Of a stretch of 64,000 bases of DNA, positions 59,347-64,000 are shown in pieces. Source of the stretch: Populus alba (lineage: Eukaryota; Streptophyta; Magnoliopsida; Malpighiales; Salicaceae); NCBI RefSeq assembly GCF_005239225.2, contig NC_133301.1:6659157-6723156 (forward strand), written 5' to 3'. The position numbers and the translations under genes are program-made. Every line of letters starts with the position of its first letter. Positions within the stretch are counted from its first letter, which is position 1. A model generated the notes under the pieces. The model did not search any database and was not told the origin of the DNA. It saw only the letters and a program-made list of their open reading frames with translations.

Positions 59347-59361
59347 TATAAACACGAGAAA

Positions 59362-59669
59362 TTGCAAGGTGTTACATTCATAATCACTCTCCTCACGATC
59401 CACCAGCTTTCTTTGCAAATCTCTTATGAGAATGCAAAATGTTATATTTTTCTCCTTCAATGTTTAGTACTACTTTTGATGTCTAAATGTACTAATTATT
59501 TTTATATTTTGATTTAGGATGCAAATGGAGGCGTTAATAGCAAACAAAGTTAATCGGGCAATTTTGGACAGATTCAACACGACTTTGTAATATAAGCATA
59601 ACTCTTTTATTTGAACTCTAAATGAGATTATTCAAACTGCTATGGAACCCTATGAAATAGCTCTACAGT
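59362..59669. other. Short AT-rich region, no feature seen
   Basis: Nothing recognisable between the non-LTR insertion and the first fold-back element. Confidence 0.6.
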
Positions 59670-60017
59670 TGATATGATCCAGGCAAGGTCAAACTCGAAT
59701 ATTGATGTAAAATTTGCAACTATCCAGTTTTATAGCAACGGGCATAATTGTCAATCCTAGCCAAATAAGAAGTCAACAAGTCAAAAGAAAGTAAATAACA
59801 GAACTCGTACAGCCTTTATTGACCCGTGTTTGGATGCCTTCCTGAACTTCGATTGACCTGATATTTTAACCCAAGGTAGGGCAATATGTCCGGAGACTCC
59901 ACATAAAATTTCAGCCCGATGTAATCGTAGGATTGAGAATTATGACCGTTACCGTAAAACTGAATAGTTGCACATTTTATGTCAAAATCCGAGTTTGACC
60001 TTGCCTGGATCGTATCA
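59670..60017. mobile_element. Fold-back element with inverted family B-like U3 ends (348 bp)
   Basis: Left arm (59670 to about 59757) starts TGATATGATCCAGGCAAGG. The right end is its inverted counterpart, ending CCTTGCCTGGATCGTATCA. The right arm continues further into U3 (about 260 bp). Flanks are ACAGT (59665-59669) and ACAAT (60018-60022), a possible target duplication with one mismatch. Confidence 0.8.
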
Positions 60018-61023
60018 ACAATTTTCATATTTTGTGTTTTGAGTGATACCAACTAAATTGAGGTCATAATTGGTCATAAAGCTACTGGACCTGTACTGCT
60101 AATTTCATAGAACATTCTTTGACATGCAAATCTAATATTATGTGATTTATCTTCAAAAGCTTCCAAACTTGGTGCATGAATTCCAGTTGAATGCATCATT
60201 TTCCTTGTTATATTAAGGCTTTATTTTGTTATTTATTGATTTCATTATATATTCATATTTGATGATTATTATTGGAGATAATGTTGAAAGTATTTTTAGA
60301 AGATTTTGTAGGCTTCTAAAGAGGGGGGAAAACGCGTAAAAGAAGAAAAAAGAGATCAACTCTCTCTTCTCTCTTCTTTTCCCTATTTTCTTTCTTTCCT
60401 TCATGATTTTCAGGATGGTATTGTGTAACTGAATTTAATTTGATCAAAAGAAAACAACTCATTGGAATCAATAAAACTATGAAATTTGTTTTCATTGTTT
60501 ATTTAATTGATACTTTGAGTGTTGAAAGTTCTTTGATTTCTATTTTTAATTATTTTCTCATTTGTTTACTAGGAGGTCTTCTAGTTTATTATTTATTGCA
60601 ATCTGCTACTAGATTAGATATCAACTCCATAATTATTTAATCTCTCTAAAATGTGAAGCAACTAAAGTTCAATGATTTACTATGTCAGAAATTAGTAAAC
60701 ATTAGGAAGAATATTCGACTAAATTAAATGCAACTACTTATGCCTGTATTGTTTAGCTTCATCATTCTCTTTTAAGTTTCAAGGTTGTTACTAGATTAAA
60801 TTATACCACTTGTCTTGAGTTTTTTAGTAGTTATGGTTAATTAGATTGCTTGTTTTCTAATTGGCTATAACTAAGGAGAGATAAGAAAATAGTTTTAATG
60901 GTGAATATTCAAAATTTGAATTGATTTATATGCATCGATGATCAATTATAAAAGACTTGATGATGGATGTTGACTTAGACTAAGGTTTGTTCTTTTGATT
61001 GATTTCAATAATTTAATTTAAGT
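60018..61023. other. AT-rich region, no feature seen
   Basis: No supported gene or repeat; only short frames without recognisable content. Confidence 0.55.
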
Positions 61024-61028
61024 GTTTA

Positions 61029-62050
61029 TGATACGATCCAAGAAATGGCTAAATAAGTAAATTTGGATTTTAGTGTAATTATGTATAATGTCTAGTTTTA
61101 CATCAACAATCATAATTTTCAATCCAATTATTGGATCAGGCTGAAAACTTACCTAGAGTTTCCTAGCATATTGTTCTATGTTTGGTTACACTATTATGTC
61201 AATCAGGGTTCAGGAAGGTCTTGTTATACAGGTCAGAATAAGTTGTATAAATTTTGTTATAGACTTCCTATTTGGAAAGGACGTGCCAACTTGATATGAG
61301 AATTTTCTAGTTCTACAAGGATCTTTAATGGGTTGCAATATAAATTTCAAGTATGGCAAAGATTCATTAATGTTTCAAAATTGTTTTCTTAAAAAGAATT
61401 CATTATTCATCCTAGATACACAAGGAAAGAAGGGCTAGTGATATTTAATGTTAAATTAATTAGTTTTATTATTTTCTTCATGTTACTAGTTGAACTATTA
61501 CATAAGGTTTTGTAAGCTGAAATTTTCAGCAACCATAGATTTATGAAATGAACTTGTGTTTTGCATGAAGCAACACATGTTCTTTGTTGGGACAAAGAAT
61601 GAATTGACTTATCAAGGTACAACTGACTTTGTGACACCTTCCTTATACTTCTCGTTCGCAAATTGGTATTCTTTAGGTGAGGGTTTCTTAACCCCATAGC
61701 ATTTCTGCCTTAAGACAAGTTTCCTTGTAAAACTAGGAAATTCCTATAATAAGCTACCGCATCCTTGTAAGGAAAGGATCCTTGTTAAATAAAAAGTCCA
61801 CAAGTCAAAATAAAATAAATAACAAAATTCATACAGTCTGTTCTGACATATATTGCAAGGCCTTATTGATCCATGATTGACCTGAAAATATATCCAAACA
61901 TAGAATAATATGCCAGGAAACTCTTGGTAAATTTTCAGCCTGATCTAACAGTCAGATTGAGCATTATGATTGTTGCTATAAAATTGGACAGTAGGCACAA
62001 TTACTCTAAAATCTGAATTTCCTTGTTCAACCCTTTCTTGAATTGTATCA
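61029..62050. mobile_element. Fold-back LTR element with GTTTA target duplication (1022 bp)
   Basis: Left part (61029 to about 61724) is a decayed plus-strand LTR running from U3 (TGATACGATCC) into U5-like sequence (TTATACTTCTCGTTCGCAAAT). Right part (about 61725-62050) is an inverted U3 ending GAATTGTATCA. GTTTA is exactly repeated at 61024-61028 and 62051-62055, so the inverted structure appears to have integrated as one unit. Confidence 0.82.
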
Positions 62051-62141
62051 GTTTATTTGTTGTTTTTTTTTAAAAATTATTTTTGATATTATCAAACCCC
62101 CTTTCATCTATGTTCATGAACATAAAACGAGGTTAGATACT

Positions 62142-63739
62142 TGATTAGTATTTAAAAGTGCATCTTTATCAAGGTTTTATATCATCATTTTGCACTTGAA
62201 GTAGCAATAACTCCATAACTAAAGCATGTTTTATAATAACATACCTAATAATATAAGATATCTTTAATTTATAATAAATGTTCATCTTAAATGCTGGTCT
62301 ATCACATAAATGAAAGGATTGATTGATGAGTTTAAGTATTGAAATTGAAAGGACAAAGAGAGGCCAAACTTAGAAAAGAGATGTTGGTGCAGTCCAAACT
62401 GGAACACTGTTAGGTAATTGGGTCATATCTCGAGTTCTAGATGTCCAAATGACCTCATATTTTTGGATAGATTCGGTAAGACATAGGCCTAAAACTTTCA
62501 TGTGGAGTCCAAGATTTAAAAAGGCCTTTTTCAAGTCCAAATTATAGCAACAACGAAGAAGTCTGAATCTGTCCTGCAGCCCAAACACTGTTCAGTGTTC
62601 AGCCCATATCTCAAGTTCTAGAAGTCCAAATGACCTCAATTTTTTTTCCTGGAAAGATAAGATAATTTCCTATAACATTGATACGTACAGGTGGTTCCAG
62701 TTCTGATGCTAGCAATGACTTTTTATTCAGACAAGAAGATAAGGATTTTCACCAAGTCAAGAGTTGGCCACCCACTCAACAATTAGTCATCAAATCAATA
62801 GTTCCAAATTTTGGCCTATAAAAGGAGGAATTTGCCATGCATTTAGGAGCTTGGTTGTTCAGATCAAGAACTTGCTCTTGCTCTCTCTCTTTAGATATAT
62901 AGTTTTGCTTTCATTAATATCTTGTTTATGTTTTTCATTTTCTTTCCTTTACTTAGTTAATTTGTGTCTTATTTATGTTCTTCTTTTGTTTATTTTTGTT
63001 TCATTTCTTCATTATGTTTAGCTAAGTTTATTATGTCAATGTGAAAAGGTTACACTAATGGTGTAAGAATAAGTATGGTGTAAACTCAACATGGACCTTA
63101 ATGTTTAATGTTAACATGTCTTATCTTTTTATCTTACTCATTTGTAATACCTTGCTTGTTAAATGATTAATCTAGATTTATGTTACATAACACTTGGTAC
63201 AACGAATGCTTGACACTCTCATAGCCCAACCGTATGGTATTACCTACACCTGTGCTATGAAAGGAACTTGATTTGTTGTTAACATAAGTTAGCATCATGA
63301 ATTCTTGACAATATTTTAAAGTTTGGTGTTATGTAAATAAGATAATTAATATGATCATGTTAATAATTTATAATGATCTATTAATGACAAATCATCCGAT
63401 TGGAACCTCATTTGTGTGTGGTTTCCAGTTGAGTAAAAAGAGTTTATATTATACTTGTTTGAAATACCATTAGTGGATCCTCTAACATTGATATTTATTT
63501 TTATAATTGTTTAATCCTTACATTAATCTTCCATCTTAAAGTTCTCATCTTCTTCTTCTTCTTCTTTTATTATTATTATTAGTATTATTATTGTTGTTAT
63601 TGTTGTTATTGTTGTTGTATTATTGTTATTTATAATTTATACAATTAACCTCCCTGTGGTTCGACCTTAGTCTTGCCGGTTATTTATTACTTCGACACTC
63701 CTGCACTTGGGAGAAAACTTCAATCTTTTGGTCGTGTCA
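62142..63739 (+). repeat. Athila-like LTR
   Basis: Starts TGATTAGTATTTAAAAG and ends GTCGTGTCA. Contains ACCTCCCTGTGGTTCGACC and TTACTTCGACACTCCTGCACTTGG, hallmark end sequences of Athila/Tat-type LTRs as I remember them. No PBS follows, no clear polypurine tract precedes, and the five-base flanks (ATACT, AAAAT) do not match. It is a solo or orphan LTR, inverted relative to 54174-56626. Confidence 0.72.
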
Positions 63740-63864
63740 AAAATACATATTCTTGAAACATGAATATCACAATAAGTATAGTAACACAAATATCTAATAA
63801 TTTAAAGAGGTAAATATGTATTTTTATTCTATTCACTTCTCCCTTTTTGTTTCCATTAGAACTC

Positions 63865-64000
63865 TTTTTTTTTTGGTAAGCTGACTTATGTATTAAAAGA
63901 AAATGATACAAAGAATATAATGGGCATACCCAAGATTTACAATGTGAACAGAAACGAAACCAACAAATGGCTACAGGCTAGCCACATAACAAAACAAAAA
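63865..64000 (-). mobile_element. 3' end of a second LINE copy (runs off window)
   Basis: A T run (63865-63874) followed by GGTAAGCTGACTT is the reverse complement of the 3' end of the LINE at 29559-35434, with only a few differences over ~130 bp. The body lies beyond the right edge. Confidence 0.88.

Noticed and set aside
59044..59517. 157-codon frame rich in hydrophobic residues
   Set aside because: It runs through the poly(A) tail and target duplication of the insertion into flanking DNA, so it cannot be a gene of either.

Overview
The window is plant nuclear DNA made almost entirely of transposable elements; I found no host gene I could support. The retroelements have plant-type primer-binding sites (initiator tRNA-Met type TGGTATCAGAGC, and a degenerate tRNA-Asp type next to an Athila-like LTR). 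There is also a plant L1-type LINE (DUF4283-like ORF1, zf-RVT domain in ORF2). Elements nest inside one another and most genes are broken, as expected of pericentromeric or other heterochromatic DNA of a flowering plant. I cannot name the species. Two 500-N gaps (16430-16929, 46865-47364) mark assembly joins.

Layout. 1-2299: AT-rich, no gene. 2300-4078: decayed Ty3/gypsy pol (-), then a piece of LTR 'family B' (-). 4448-6050: 5' LTR 'family A' (+), PBS and leader of a gypsy element. 6051-36179: the main structure, a head-to-tail array (-) of eleven LTRs alternating with ten complete internal regions, each LTR shared by two neighbours. Each internal region lacks gag-pol and instead carries a short ORF with two IQ motifs resembling a plant myosin neck fragment. 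The array LTR is a mosaic: an 18-bp tip like family A, a U3 like family B, and R/U5 like family A. A 5.9-kb LINE with a 19-bp target duplication sits in the rightmost LTR (29559-35434). That LTR ends exactly against a broken gag of a family A element (36180-40329, +).

40330-51169: a second family A element (-), tail-to-tail with the first, split by a family B LTR plus leader (41135-43135). Its gag-protease part appears twice around a gap, probably as an assembly artefact. 51170-52397: a gag/PBS/LTR remnant of a further gypsy family plus a family A LTR piece. 52398-56626: an Athila-like element (-) that has lost RT-RNase H; its LTR holds a solo copy of the array-type mosaic LTR with a perfect 5-bp target duplication (CAAAG). 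57506-59346: a poly(A)-tailed non-LTR insertion without a recognisable ORF. 59670-60017 and 61029-62050: two short fold-back elements with inverted U3 ends at both termini, the second with a perfect GTTTA duplication. 62142-63739: an Athila-like LTR (+). 63865-64000: the 3' end of a second copy of the same LINE family (-).

How the parts relate. Family A encodes Gag, protease, RT, RNase H and integrase. The array element keeps family A's PBS, leader and U5, so it looks like a non-autonomous parasite of family A that captured a host IQ-motif fragment and a family B-like promoter region. The solo LTR at 54734 shows the mosaic LTR has integrated on its own. Tandem amplification through shared LTRs, recurrent U3 deletions, microhomology junctions, inverted fusions and a templated filler point to repeated recombination and repair in this locus. 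All similarity statements are by eye; no search or alignment was run.
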